Source: Azolla caroliniana
Taxonomy: Eukaryota; Polypodiophyta
NCBI GenBank assembly: GCA_043228905.1
Contig: JBHGNT010000002.1
Location: forward strand, 2,046,001-2,110,000
Length of the DNA: 64,000 bases
Direction: 5' to 3'
Of the stretch, positions 1-12,215 are shown in pieces. The number at the start of each line of letters is the position of its first letter. The first letter of the stretch is position 1. The translations under genes and the position numbers were made by a program. The notes below the pieces were generated by a model. That model saw only the letters and a list, made by a program, of their open reading frames with translations, made no database searches and was not told the DNA's origin.

Positions 1-882
1 AAACTGCCAAAATTAAATATATCTCTATAATAGGACCGCCGTCATATTTGTTTCCTTACCTTGGACGAATTTTGCAAGAATATTTTTTCACGAGCAGATT
101 TTGCATATTATAATTTTTTGAGAAAGAGAGTTTTCTGATATTTTGTTGCCACAAATTCGGTGTTTTTGCTTGCTTTTTACAACTGTGTTCATCTGCGACA
201 TCTACAAAGTAATTCATCAAGCTCCTTAGCAAATGATTAGATTCATATGATAGGATCATTATCAAAATCAGCATCATTTTGTTTACTTGTATGATAGGAT
301 ACTTTTTGCATGAACAGAGATTTGCAAGCATAGCTCTGGTAAAAAGAAGTTTTGATATTTTTACTCAAGTCAAGGGATGCAAGATACAGTGACATGTGGT
401 CATGCTACAAATAAGATGCCAAAACAGTATTTGGATCACAAATTTGCCAATTCTTCTGTTCAAGTCCATGGAATTTTTATTCTGAATTGACCAACAACTT
501 TTACCAGCGAGATAATAATATTCTTATGTATATTGTACTGTCAAAATATATAGAAGTATAATTTTTATAGTAAAAAAATAAATATAGAAGTGAGGTGAGA
601 TATCTCATTGCAATTTAATTTGGGAACTATGGTAATATGTATTATTTGTTCATCTCATGATTGAAACTTTAATGGGGATGACAAAGGTCTTTTCCAGTTT
701 GTGCATGATATGTTTATGCTAATCTTGAGTTTGCAGTTAAATGATATTTGGATGAGTTGTCCTTTTGTAGATATCATTATCTCTTTTCGTTTCATTTACA
801 TTTGATCACATTTTATTATATGGAATTTGCTAATGTTATTTAAGGCTTTTAATCCTTAATTATTTTATTTCATGGTTTGCAG
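1..882. other. Upstream intron of the RNFT-type gene, no recognisable exon
   Basis: This AT-rich stretch precedes the first exon I can assign to the RING E3 gene. It ends in a pyrimidine-rich tract and an AG acceptor at 881-882. I see no coding segment matching the N-terminal part of the RNFT-type protein, so the earlier exons probably lie before the window. The short open frames here look like chance. Confidence 0.5.
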
Positions 883-3800
883 GCTTTCTTTTAACTCTGT
901 GGCTATCCTATGCAATGATGAAATCAAATGAATTTCTGAAGAAGCAGACAGCTCTAAAGGTATGCTTCTCTACAGTTACCGAGGATGAGTAATTGATCCC
1001 GCACATCACAATTTATTGTTCATAAAATTACATCACATCATTTACACCTAAAAGAGCCGTCTCTACGTATACTGAAACAAACATCAAATGCATCCTATAT
1101 TAGCTTTTATAATTCATAAACTCATATATTTCTAAGGTTTGATGAATTTTTAAAACTTAAAATAGCATCTTGTAAGGGCTCCTCTGTTAGATATAATCAA
1201 TGATCAGCTCGAAGTTGTAAATCTATCCCCATATGTGCTCTTTGAGTGCAAATTTTGTGATAGCGCCCCAAATGAGGAGCGACTAGTGTGCAACTCGACC
1301 ATATGGGTCGATAAGGTGTTAATCTAGGGAACCGTAGATGCGTAGGACACAATGTATTTAGGAAAGAGCGAAATAGTAATAGGATTGGCTAATCAAGTCA
1401 ACTAGAATATTTTGTGGGCAAGTTACGATGTACTTAGTCTTGAAGTATGTGCCATTGACTTCAAGATAAGTATTATCTAGCTCTAGCCTATATCTAGGGA
1501 GTTGGGTCATATTAAATGACAAGTTAGTTGACAGAAAAGGAATATCTCCACTACTATCAACTGACTTGCACATTTAATGTTATACTCAGACCAAATGTAG
1601 AATATAATCCACTTTCTTACACAGTGGTTGGATTGATCATCAGTCCCCACTAATTTTGTAGTGAGCTGGTCCAGATCCCATCTAAGCTCTAAAGTGTGAG
1701 TGCATGGGTGAACTACCATTGTGAGTTACTTTCATATGTAATAGAAGTTTTGTTTTCATATATCCATCTTTGTGGTTGTAACTCTATATACCTATCTAAT
1801 CGATTCTCAATATTTCTAACATGGTATCAAAGTTGAGAGGTTGATCTAGATTAAGTATATACAGGTAGTTGTTGTCTAGCAGCACAGAGAGAGAGAGAGA
1901 GAGTATCAATGGCCTTGTCCATGAATGTTGCAGTTGCTCCACTGCACATTCGGCCACCTCCATTGGCTGATGGAAAGCTAGATGGAACCAACTACACTCT
2001 ATGGAAGTTCAAAATGTCTGCCATTTTGGACTCCTACGAGTTGTTGGAGACAATCATGGGACCCATAGGAGGAGACCCTGAGCCCATGCTGACCTTTGAC
2101 CCTGCACACCCTACCCCATCAATCCCTCCAAATGTTGATCTACTTCGAACCTGGAAGAGAAGGAATGCTGATGCGCTGTGTACCATAGTCACTGGTGTAT
2201 GTGACTCTGTACTAACATTAGTGCAACATACAACCAGGGCACATGAAGCTTGGAGCATATTGGCCAGCCAGTATGAAACCAGAAACTATACAAGGATACA
2301 AAACCTCGAAAATCAGCTTGCTGCAGAGAATCTCGCTGATGGAGAGAAAGTAGAATCCTTTGTAAAAAGGATTAAGGATCTTCAAGATCAGCTGGCAGTT
2401 GTTGGAGTAGTTGTCTCTCCAGAGGATATGGCTCGTTGGTGCATTCGAGTACTTCCTTCCAAGTATGATGGCATTGTGACAACATTGAACACTCAGGTTC
2501 GACCCACTCCTTTAAAATTTGATGAACTAAGTGCAATGGTGCTTGAAGAGGAGCTTCAGCTGAAGACAAGAGAAGGAAGGGAAGATTTGGCATTTGTCTC
2601 TAGGACTAAGGGTAAAGGGGCATCCAATTCAAACAATGCGAATAGGATTCCAAAGAAGAAGAAGTTCAATGGATCATGTTTCTACTGTGACAAGATGGGT
2701 CACACAATCAAGGATTTTCGGAAGAAGATGGCGGATGAGAAGAATGGTTCTAGTAAGACTTCTTGGATAGAGCCCGAGTCCACCATCAACGTCGTACATG
2801 AGCTTGATTTATGGGTTGCAACTGAAGAAGTGTGTTCTTCAGTTGACACTCAAGTTGTCGATGACTCTTGGATTCTCGATAGTGGAGCGTCCCGACATAT
2901 GGCCAGTAATCGTGACTGGTACAACTCTTGGACACCTCAACAAGAGCCCATCAATGTTGTGGTCGGGAACAATGCTCGATGTCCAGCCAAAGGAACCGGA
3001 ATGGTCTCCCTCAAAAGCAACGACCGGCGGGACTTGGACACCTCTACAAGAGCCCATCAATGTTGTGGTCGGAAAAAATGCTCGATGTCCAGCCAAAGGA
3101 ACCAGAACGGTCTCTCTCAAAGCAACGACCGGTGGGACAAAGCATCTCCCTCAAGTGTTGTACGTGCCCGATCTCAAGAAGAATCTATTGTCTATTTCTA
3201 CACTGACTGACAAGGGTCTTGATGTTCGATTCAAGAAGTCGGGTGCAGAAATCACAGATTTTGTTGACAAGGTTGTAGGAATAGGGGTAAGGCGCAACAA
3301 TCTCTATGAGCTGAGCGCGTTTACGATTTCTACTGACCACAACACAAGTACTAACACAAAGCAATGGCATGAGAGATTTGGGCATCTCAATGTTGCTATG
3401 TTGAAGGAGATGAAGAAGTCAAATATGGTAGTTGGGTTGCCAACCCTATCTGACTTGAGTCATGTTTGTGATGCTTGTATGATGGGCAAGCATCAAAGAT
3501 CAGCCATTCCAAAAGAGAGTCAAAATCGGACAAAGACTCCTCTACAGCTAATACACATTGACCTCTCTGGGAAAATGGTGACTCATGCAATGGGTGGATC
3601 TCTCTACTATATGCTACTAGTCGATGACTGCAGTAGAAAGATGTGGGTTTACTTCCTTCGGGAGAAAGCTGAAGCTTTTAAAATCTTCAAAAGATGGCAT
3701 AAGTTTGTCGAGTGAGAGTCTGGAAAGTTAGTGAAGGAGTTACGCTCTGATCGAGGTGGAGAATTCTTATCAATAGAATTTTATGAGTACATATTGCAAA

Positions 3801-6800
3801 GAGCATGGAATTAAGCGCCAACTTAAAACTGCCTACTCCCCACAACAAAATGGTGTTGTTGAATGTTGAAACCGAACAATTGTCGAGATGGCTAGGTCTA
3901 TGTTGAAGGCACAAGCGCTGCTTGACCCATTCTGAGCTGAAGCAGTGAATACAGCAGCTTACATCCTCAATCGGAGCTACACGAAAGCACTTCAAGGGAA
4001 AACACCCCAAGAAGCTTATTCAAGCAAGAAACCTTCAGTGCTACACTTCAGAACCTTTGGGTGTACGTGCTATGCACATGTTCCAGATGTGAGTAGAAAG
4101 AAGTTGGATGCTAAAAGCAAGAAATGTATCTTTCTCGGATATAGTGAAGAGTCAAAGGCCTATCGGCTCTACGATCCAGAGGCAAGAAAGATATTGACAA
4201 GCCGTGATGTGGTGTTCGACGAGGAACAACCACAGCTAGCTGAGAACAGCGATTCTCAAGTTACACATGTCCAGAAAAGGAAGCTGAAGTATTCCACCCA
4301 ATCCTGACCCACTGTCCAGAAAAGGAAGCTGAACCATCTGACGGTAATGGCTCGCTAGTTCAGCCTATGCCAGTCCCACATGTAAAGAAAATACCTAAGT
4401 GGGCTCTACAACTCTTCAATGACCATACCCCTAAAGTTGAGTTTCCTGAAACTTCAACTAATGGATTACAAAGATCAAGAAGAATACAGGAGCAAGGGAG
4501 AACCTCTGACCACATTCTCAACATGGCTCTGATGGTGGACATCATAGGCTTAGTGAGTGAGCCGATCTCGGTGGAAGAAGCCATGGCCGACCCGAAGTGG
4601 AAAGAGGCGATGATATCAGAATACGATAGCATCATGAAAAATGACACATGGGAGTTGGTAGAGAGGCCAACAAAGAAGAAGGTGATAGGCACCAAGTGGG
4701 TGTGGAAAGTAAAGTATAAAGCTGATGGTTCTTTGGAGAAGTTCAAGGCCAAGCTAGTGGCACAAGGATACTCCCAAATTGAAGGGTTCGATGTACAAGA
4801 AACATTTGCCCCAACAACTCGCATGTCAATAATTCGAATGGTCATAGCGTTGGCTGCTTCAAGAGGATGGCCAATTTATTAAATGGATGTCAAATCGGCA
4901 TTTCTGAATGGGCATCCATTTAGGTGCCCATTCAGAAATGTGCTTCGGATCAATCGGATCAACCACCAGGGTTTGAGGTGCCTAATTCAGAAAACAAAGT
5001 CTGCAAGCTGAAGAAGGTGTTGTATGGTCTAAAGCAAGCACCAAGAGCTTGAAACAAAACGATAGACAACTTCTTACGATCAATCGACTTTAAGCAATGT
5101 GCTTTGGATGCAAGTATGTATGTCAAAATGAAGGACGGGAAACAAGTCATCATCATCATTTACGTGGATGATCTAGTACTTATTGGTGACCATGAAGAGT
5201 GTATTGGCCAAACACAAGAGTGTTTGAAAACTGAGTTTGAAATGACAAACTTGGGGATTCTACACTATTTCCTTGGAATTGAGATTTGGCAAACCTCGGT
5301 TGGCATCTTTATGTCACAAAGAAAGTATGCAACAGAGATCTTGAAGACCTTTGGAATGATGGACAGCAAGTCAAAGTCGACTCCAATGGAGTCAAATTGC
5401 AAGCTATCCCAAGAAGACCCGTCACCAATGTTTGACATAAGGAAGTATAGACAACTAGTAGGAAGTCTAATTTTCCTATGCAACACTAGGCCAGATATCT
5501 GTTTTGCAGTCAATGTGGTGAGTCGATTCAGCAACAAGCCAAAGGAGGCTCATTGGAAAACTGCATTACGTGTATTAAAGTACATTGTGGGTACTTTAAA
5601 TTACGAATCTTCTACAAGCCAACAATTGACGAACTTAGTGGGTATTCTGACTCATACTGGGCTGGAGATAGTGATTCCAGAAAATCAGTTTCTGGATATT
5701 GTTTTTCAATAGGCGCTGGAGCTGTTTCATGGAGTAGTAAAAAACAACCAAGAATGGCACTATCTTCAACAAAGGTAGAATACAAAGCAGCATGCATAGC
5801 GGCATGAGAGGTAGTTTGGCTAAGAAGAATCCTTATGGATGTGGCGGTTCCAATAAGGACGACAACGGTATTGAGGTGTGACAATCAGAGTTGCATGGCC
5901 ATTGCCAAGAACCCCGTATTTCATGCATGTACTAAACACAGAGATTCAGTATCACTACTATTAACTGACAAGTCAGTTCGCAGAAAATGAATATCTCCAC
6001 TACTATCAACTGACTTGCACATTTAATGTTATACTCAGACCAAACATAGAATATAATCCACTTTCTTACACAGTGGTTGGATTGATCATCAATCCCCACT
6101 AATTTTGTAGTGAGCTGGTTCAGATCCCATCTAAGCTCTAAAGTGTGAGTGCATGGGTGAACTATCATTGTGAGCTACTCTCATATGTAATAGAAGTTTT
6201 GTTTTCATATATCCATCTCTGTGGTTGTAACTCTATATACCTATCTAATCGATTCTCAATATTTCTAACTTCCTCAAATAGTAAGGTTTCGTATGTTGGA
6301 GATCGGGGCTTATCGGTGTGGTTCAGGGACTCACACAAGGGGGCTTGACAAAGGCAATTTTATTCCATGGTGCAACATGCAACAACGTACATGTCTATCT
6401 ATGGTTTATTAATTGTAGCTTGTGGGTAATCCAAAAACTGGTTGTCTTATATATTGTAGACTATAGTTATATCATTTTTGTGCATCTTCTCTTAAAATTT
6501 AAAATTTATTATATTTTATCTTCAATTCTATGAGAGGGAGAGGCAGTGGTAGGGAGGGATAGAGATTAGAGTGACATTTTAAACTGAGTCAAACTTGCCA
6601 ACTAGACAATTAAAAGAAGACAACGTGATTCAATATGCATCCTATCATACACAGTGAAAAAAATCTGATTGCTGAATTCCAAATTTGTATATTCTAAATG
6701 TTTTATCTTTTTAAGGATCCATCAATATGAGACACCTTAAATAACATGTCTATCTTAGGTATCTAAATGTGATGGGCTTCATTCACGTCTCTTTCTTTTT

Positions 6801-8810
6801 TTTCTTGTTGCTAGAAGCAAGCTTGCTTTCCACAGCCACTGCACTTTTCTCCCTAGTTTCTCATATGCCATATTCTAAATGTTTGAATTCTTCCACCCTG
6901 CATCGGTATCTTGTTAAGAGAACTTGGCTCAATTATGGTTGTAGAGATACAACAGGCATTGTATTCAAAGTAGGATTTGAAAATTGATATATTTCAAGTA
7001 TTTTATCTTTTTGAGAATGCAATGTATGTGAATCACCATAAATAACATGTCTGTGTTAGTTGTCTCTGAAATGATGGGCTTCATTCATATGCATTTCTTT
7101 TTTCTCTTGTTTCTCATATGCCATATTCTAAATGCTATTGGAGACACCTTGCATGTCCGACATTTCTCCTCTCAATATTTCAGATATTATTAAATATGGA
7201 CTTATGTCCTCCCAATTATTTAGCTATATCAATACAAAATTATGTCACTCTTAAATCGGTCATATTTGTAGTTCCATTGCTATATAGTCTATAAGTCTCT
7301 AATCCATATTCCGATACTCATTCAAAAAGTAAAACAAGAAAATGAGGCAAAACTATAAATATATTTTAAATATATAATCTTCATCCCGTGTGCTTTTGCA
7401 GGGTGAGAGGAAAAGTGTTTTTATTGGCATTGGCGGAGGACTATTACTGATGCAGATCATAGCTGTATACTGGTGGTGTACAAAAGATTTACTGAGGTCT
7501 CTAATAATGCTGCCACCCAAGGAGGTTCCAGAGTTTTGGCATGCAGTTTTCATTATTTTGATGAACGGTAAAGGATTTATTAGTGAATTACGAATGAATC
7601 TGGCACTTTCCGTAGTGATTATAATGACAATCTTTTCTTCCCCGACAGATATACTGGTTAGACAAGGAGCCATGGTCTTGAAATCGTGGCTTCTTATCTA
7701 CTACAAAAACAGAAGGGGTCGTAATTATCGTCTACAGGTCTAAATATCTGGCACAGATTTTTTGGATACTATACTTCAATGTTTATAAACTTTCAACGTG
7801 GCTTTTTTTTTGTTCTATTATATCCCCCTCAATCAGGTTCCCAAAACGTTTAGAATCTATTTTATCACCTAGAATTGATTTCTGGAATCTGTTTTGTATT
7901 ATATGTATATTTTTCTCATATCAGCATTTGAATTTATTAAAGAGACAGGGAGATTTGTAAATCTTGGTTGATATTTGCAACATCCAGGGTCAGCTTCTTA
8001 CTCTAATTGAGTATTTCATATTGCTCTATCGAGCTTTGTTACCGACACCTGTATGGTATCGCTTCTTTTTGAACAAAGACTATGGAAGTTTCTTCTCATC
8101 CTTAACAACGGGGTTGTACCTTACTTTCAAGCTCACGTACTTACTGGAGAAGGTGGCTATACATTACAGCTCACAATACTGGAATATATTTGCCTTGATG
8201 TGCCTGGATGTGAACACACTTCTGCACTCTTTCAGGTTAATCTTTTTATTGCTGCTGTAAAAGCACTGTCACGGAAAGAAATGCAATATGGCTCATATGC
8301 AACAGCAGAAGAGGTATTTGTGCATCATCCCGATGAATGAATGCATGTGAAAAGAACTTCATATTTTCTTAAGAAGCTTTTGTGCGTTATAATGTTATTT
8401 CAAATTTTATGAAAATGATTGAATACAGAAAATAGATAATGGGATAATATTCTGAATTCATTTCTTTCTCTCAATTGAGCAGACCCTAACTAATCAGTTG
8501 TGTTATTGGTAGGTAACTGCTGCAGGTGACATATGTGCAATATGCCAAGAAAAAATGCATGCACCAATCTTGCTCAGCTGCAAACATATGTTCTGTGAAG
8601 ATTGTGTCTCTGAATGGTATGCTAAATTTGTATTGAATGAAGGGGTTTGATGGTGATGTTCTGTTCTAAAGTTATGCCAACACTTGAATTCTTTTTCTAA
8701 TCAGGCTTGAAAGGGAGAGGACATGTCCACTCTGTCGTGCATTTGTGAAGCCAGCAGATTTAAAGTCATTTGGGGATGGCTCAACTAGTCTCTTTTATCA
8801 AATGTTCTGA
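883..8810 (+). CDS. RNFT-type membrane RING E3 ubiquitin ligase, C-terminal 260 aa (5' end outside window)
   Basis: Seven exons are visible: 883-959, 7402-7567, 7649-7737, 7988-8152, 8236-8313, 8513-8616 and 8705-8810. All introns are GT-AG, and the joined frame gives 260 codons plus TGA. The order is several hydrophobic membrane segments (for example around WLSYAMMKS and [16 protein letters not shown]), the conserved stretch [18 protein letters not shown], then a C3HC4 RING (CAIC, SCKH, FCEDC, CPLC) and a short tail. This matches the plant family of Arabidopsis At5g01960 and animal RNFT1/2, predicted multispanning ER-type E3 ligases; that assignment is from memory of the family. The RING cysteines and histidine are all present, so the enzyme looks intact. 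The first intron seen (960-7401, 6.4 kb) holds a copia element in the same orientation. The substrate is unknown. Confidence 0.9.
1185..1821 (+). repeat. 5' LTR of the copia element
   Basis: This 637-bp repeat begins TGTTAG and ends CTAACA, the short inverted termini of copia LTRs. Its last 311 bp align with 5958-6270, and its whole length aligns with the solo LTR at 31020-31655, with scattered substitutions. Confidence 0.93.
1822..1832 (+). other. Retrotransposon primer-binding site
   Basis: TGGTATCAAAG directly follows the 5' LTR. Copia elements usually carry TGGTATCAGAGC here, complementary to the 3' end of initiator methionine tRNA. One position differs (A for G), which may be decay. Confidence 0.85.
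1909..5940 (+). pseudogene. Broken gag-pol of the copia element
   Basis: The frame opens at ATG 1909. Order: gag (capsid-like region, then a zinc knuckle near 2687 whose last Cys is Phe), aspartic protease motif DSGAS (about 2878-2892), GAG-pre-integrase with HHCC residues (WHERFGH, CDAC), integrase core ([14 protein letters not shown]), reverse transcriptase ([15 protein letters not shown] near 5161) and RNase H (about 5640-5940). Visible breaks are a 105-106 bp tandem duplication (2931-3142) that shifts the frame, a stop near 3714, a frameshift near 3800, TGA at 3933, 5050 and 5805, a stop near 4305, a stop near 4880 and an inverted insertion at 4899-4940. RNase H is cut short where the truncated 3' LTR begins. 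No functional protein is possible. Confidence 0.93.
2931..3142 (+). repeat. 106-bp tandem duplication inside the copia protease region
   Basis: Copy 1 starts at 2931 (GACACCTCAACAAGAGCCC) and copy 2 at 3037, a period of 106 bp, with about ten mismatches. Copy 1 has one extra A in a run (CTCAAAAGC against CTCAAAGC). Because 106 is not a multiple of three, the downstream pol frame is shifted relative to gag. Confidence 0.9.
5958..6270 (+). repeat. 3' LTR of the copia element, truncated to its last 313 bp
   Basis: It matches 1511-1821 of the 5' LTR. The first half of the LTR, the polypurine tract and the end of RNase H are missing, so a deletion joins about position 5950 to mid-LTR. The terminal base is T instead of A (CTAACT), but the target duplication TCCTC follows immediately. 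Confidence 0.9.
6271..7401. repeat. Remainder of the host intron, with a diverged direct repeat
   Basis: Segments near 6700-6880 and 6995-7140 share the order TTTTATCTTTTT, AAATAACATGTCT, GATGGGCTTCATTCA and CATATGCCATATTCTAAATG, so they are an old direct duplication. No coding signal is seen. The segment ends in the AG acceptor at 7400-7401. Confidence 0.6.
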
Positions 8811-10877
8811 CAAAACAAAAGCGTTTTACTCACATAGATACCCAGAAATGTATTTATAAGTCTTGGAAGGGGTTTGATAAAGTTGCATGGGTTGTTCGAT
8901 CATCCTATCAATGCGCTGAGCCTGTCAACGTGCTCTTCTGTTTAAAGCAGCTCTATGTACTGTACACATCAAATTACTAAAGGTCATAACCAGGAAAGAC
9001 AGAATGTGAAACCTCTTCACAGCAAACAATCAGAGATGGAAAGGAATGCTTCCCAGCAGTGTGACATTTAACCAGAATGGGTCTTCGGCAGTATATGGGG
9101 GTATAATATTCTCAATTTTACACTTCCAGATTACCAGATTATGCTATGTTGCAAAAACAAAGACCTACAATCTTAAGAGAGATTGGATAACACCAGCTAT
9201 TTTTGTGCTGGAATAGTATCAACTCATTCTATGGGCCATACCTGGTTTATTGTAACCTTCTGTGTATAGATCCAGGATGATAAATTAAGTGATGAAGGTC
9301 TTAAAGAAGTTCAGAATAATATTCCTTACCCACAAAACATAAGATATTTACCTCGTAAATCCTCGTTTTCATATTGTAAAAATCCTGTAAACCAAGGTAT
9401 AAAAGTGGGAGTTATTGTCAGTTAATTGACAAAATTGCAAAATATTCTGTAGATCCAACAAATATTGCTAAATACTTTGTAGAAGAGCTATATATGTGGA
9501 CCTCATGCTGTAGACAAGACCAAAAGAGAGGGGTGTGGAAATAGTCAAATAATATACATTACCTGTATAATGCTCATTTTTGCATTATAGATGTAGCTAG
9601 AAGATAAAGCTTGCACCATGGGCTCTTTCTGTTCACATGTGATTTTGTAAACAAGAAGTTTGCAGTGTGCTGTTTCCCTTCACATGATTTTTGTGAACAA
9701 GATGTGGGCAAGAATTTGTACTTAGATACACTAGTTCGTTAAACTGTGAACCAAGCATATCAGATCATTGATGTTTGACAGTGAACCTCACTAAACGACA
9801 TGGTAATACATGATCACATGAATGAATTGCTTATAAGTTATATATTTGCAAACATACCTTAATAAATGAGGTATTACCATGTGGTTGGCTGAGTCATTTG
9901 TTGATCAAAACAATATACTTAACCATTCTGCAAGTAGACCTTGTATGTTCAATTGGCCTCACTTTTGTAGAAATAATTCCTTGTTGTGTGTTGCTTTTTT
10001 TTACAGCAATTCAGTGAATACCTTATTAGACAATGATGTACGGCAATTAGTTCTACTAGACATTTATACATGTTAAGAGTCTCAACATAATGAAAGCTAT
10101 GAGACTGGATGAAGATCTGGTGCATATTAGCATGTGGTTGGGGTTGAGTCATAATCAAGACTTGAATTGGCCGATCATTTGTCTAAAAGACACAATATAG
10201 TTAAAATTTTGAACTACATCTCAAGTTTATTGTGCCCTCTGTTTACACTTGATATGTGATGGCAAAAAGCATCAAAATTTATGTGAACCTTTGTACACAG
10301 TCATTATCTAGTCGTGAATTTATCTTCATCGAATTTGTTGTGGATCTTATGAAACTTAGCATCAACATAATCTGGTGAATTGAGGCTACACGCTGTAATC
10401 TCCTGCACTAAGACTACAATTTAACCTTAGAAAGAGTAATTGTGTGTATCCAGAAAACTGAAAATACTACCATTTTGTGTGTTTGTTTATTCTGTGAGGA
10501 TTACCTTTCTGCACGACTGTCTTGACCATTTTAATGTGTTCCTGTTTCACTGCCACTGGTGTAATTCTCTGAGTGTTTCTAATCTAATCAGGCAAGCGTT
10601 GATGTCTGGCACACCCAACCGACTCGTTGCCTCGCATTTCACTTTATTCTTTTGTTGTGTGGTGCTCAAGTTGTGATCCTTCCATATCTTAATCATGTGA
10701 ATTGAAGTTAGACTCTACAGTTTTGTGGGTCTGCATGTCAACTCTGCCTCCTTGCAGTCTAAAGCCCCTTCTTCTGTAAAGTAAAAGTTAAAACGTTTTA
10801 TCAAATGTGAGCTTTGTTTTTAGGCACTTACATAACAGAACTGGAAACTTATCTAATTCCACAATCTGCATTTACAG
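8811..10877. other. Intergenic, 3' flank of the RNFT-type gene
   Basis: AT-rich sequence holding the presumed 3' UTR of the RING E3 gene. Only short random open frames are present, and no repeat family or RNA gene is recognised. Confidence 0.5.
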
Positions 10878-12215
10878 AGCTTCTCTGATGAAATGAGAGA
10901 ATCAGATAAAAAAGTTGTGACATTCCGTACAACAGCTTCTGATAGAGCTACTTTTAAATTCTTTTAACATGCCATTATTCGGGATTTCTTTTGGATTAAT
11001 TAACTTTTTTTCTCTTATGTCTTGTTTATATGCAGGAGGGTTTTAATGGATGTATTAGAGTTCATATATACAGGGAGGTTGCAAGCAAGCACAATATGGC
11101 CATTGCTCATCATTCTTAGGGTTGCTGATAAGTATGAAGTTACTGCTTGTTTGAGGCAATGTAGTAGGCTTCTACAAAGTCTCCCCATGAAACCTGAATT
11201 GGCTCTTCTATTTCTGGAATTGCCTTTAAACTTCTTACATAGAAACATGATGTAGCCACTAATTGGTGCTGCTATAAAATTCCTTGTGTTGTCATACCAG
11301 GATGTGACACGGTTAGTTAGCCATGCACTTATTTTTAATGTAGCAAGGTGTTAAGATTTTATCATCAAAGTTTTGGTAGACACCCTGAATCTAAAAAAAG
11401 AATCTAAAATGTGCTTGACAAAAAGTTTAAAAACTAGCCCAAATTTTCTATAAACGTAGGGTTTCATAGATATAAATTCATCCACTCATGGTTCAGCCAT
11501 AGTTATAGTTAGTGTGTACATCAGGTTCCTTCCGCTACTTTTTAACTAATACATTATGACTTGGTTGATTTTGGCAGATGCCAAGAAGAAGTCATGAACC
11601 TGCCATTGGCAGGCCTAGAAGTGATGTTCTCGAGTGACGACTGGCAGGTTGCATTGGAAGATAATGTTTATGATTTTTTTCTCAAGTGGGCGAGAATACA
11701 TAATCCTCAGTTGGAAGAGAGGAAGGAGGTCACCTTATCCGATTTTCGATGATGTCACTTGGGAGGCTTCGAAAAATGCTGATATCTCCTGAGTTAGATC
11801 ATGACGTTGTATATGAATTGGTCTTTGAAGAATTGTTTTTATAAAGGTGAAATGCCTCATCGGAGGAGACAGTTAGCTATGAGGGATGCTATGTATGGAA
11901 AATTCACTGAAAGGTCCTATAGATATCGTCCAATTAACCTGCCATGGTTGAATTTTAGATCCCACATCAACAATGCATTGTGTATCTGGATTTGAAGAAA
12001 GAGGAATGGATTTCCTTGTTTCCGCAAGGAAAGATGTATTCTCAAGCATTCATTTGGGTGGCCGAGGATTCTTCCTTTTAGCTAATTGTAATTAAATGCA
12101 TTCCATTGTTTCGGGTTCTTTCTAGGCATCACGAGACAGGGTCAGTGAGCATTTCTGTGGATTATGAATTTTCTGCTAGGAAAAAGCTCCAAAAAGACTT
12201 TGTTCTCTAGTAGAA
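10878..12215 (+). pseudogene. Decayed BTB/POZ-BACK gene of the LRB/POB1 family
   Basis: Fragments occur in family order. About 10878-10965 encodes a BTB piece (EMRESDKKVVTF). 11036-11255 encodes VLMDVLEFIYTGRL and ADKYEVTACLRQCSRLL (end of BTB and BACK). 11578-11750 encodes [12 protein letters not shown] and [13 protein letters not shown] (BACK). 11755-12215 holds decayed C-terminal pieces recognisable as [15 protein letters not shown] and VDYEFSAR. The family consists of CUL3 adaptors (Arabidopsis LRB1/2, POB1). Intron-like gaps with AG acceptors (11034-11035, 11576-11577) remain, so it came from a genomic duplication rather than a retrocopy. The first half of the BTB domain and the C-terminal end are absent, and at least four frameshifts or stops interrupt it (near 11250, 11750, 11835, 11960 and 12080). 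Confidence 0.85.

Larger units (their letters stand above)
1185..6270 (+). mobile_element. Ty1/copia LTR retrotransposon, degenerate, inside an intron of the RNFT-type gene
   Basis: The element has a full 5' LTR (1185-1821), a primer-binding site, gag-pol in copia order (gag, protease, integrase, reverse transcriptase, RNase H) and a truncated 3' LTR (5958-6270). The 5-bp target duplication TCCTC is exact (1180-1184 and 6271-6275), so both outer ends are original. Several stops and frameshifts make it non-autonomous. It sits in the sense orientation of the host gene. A solo LTR of the same family lies at 31020-31655. Confidence 0.95.

Noticed and set aside
4360-4845. 161-aa minus-strand open frame across the copia RT
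   Set aside because: It is a shadow of the RT reading on the plus strand, with no independent domain.
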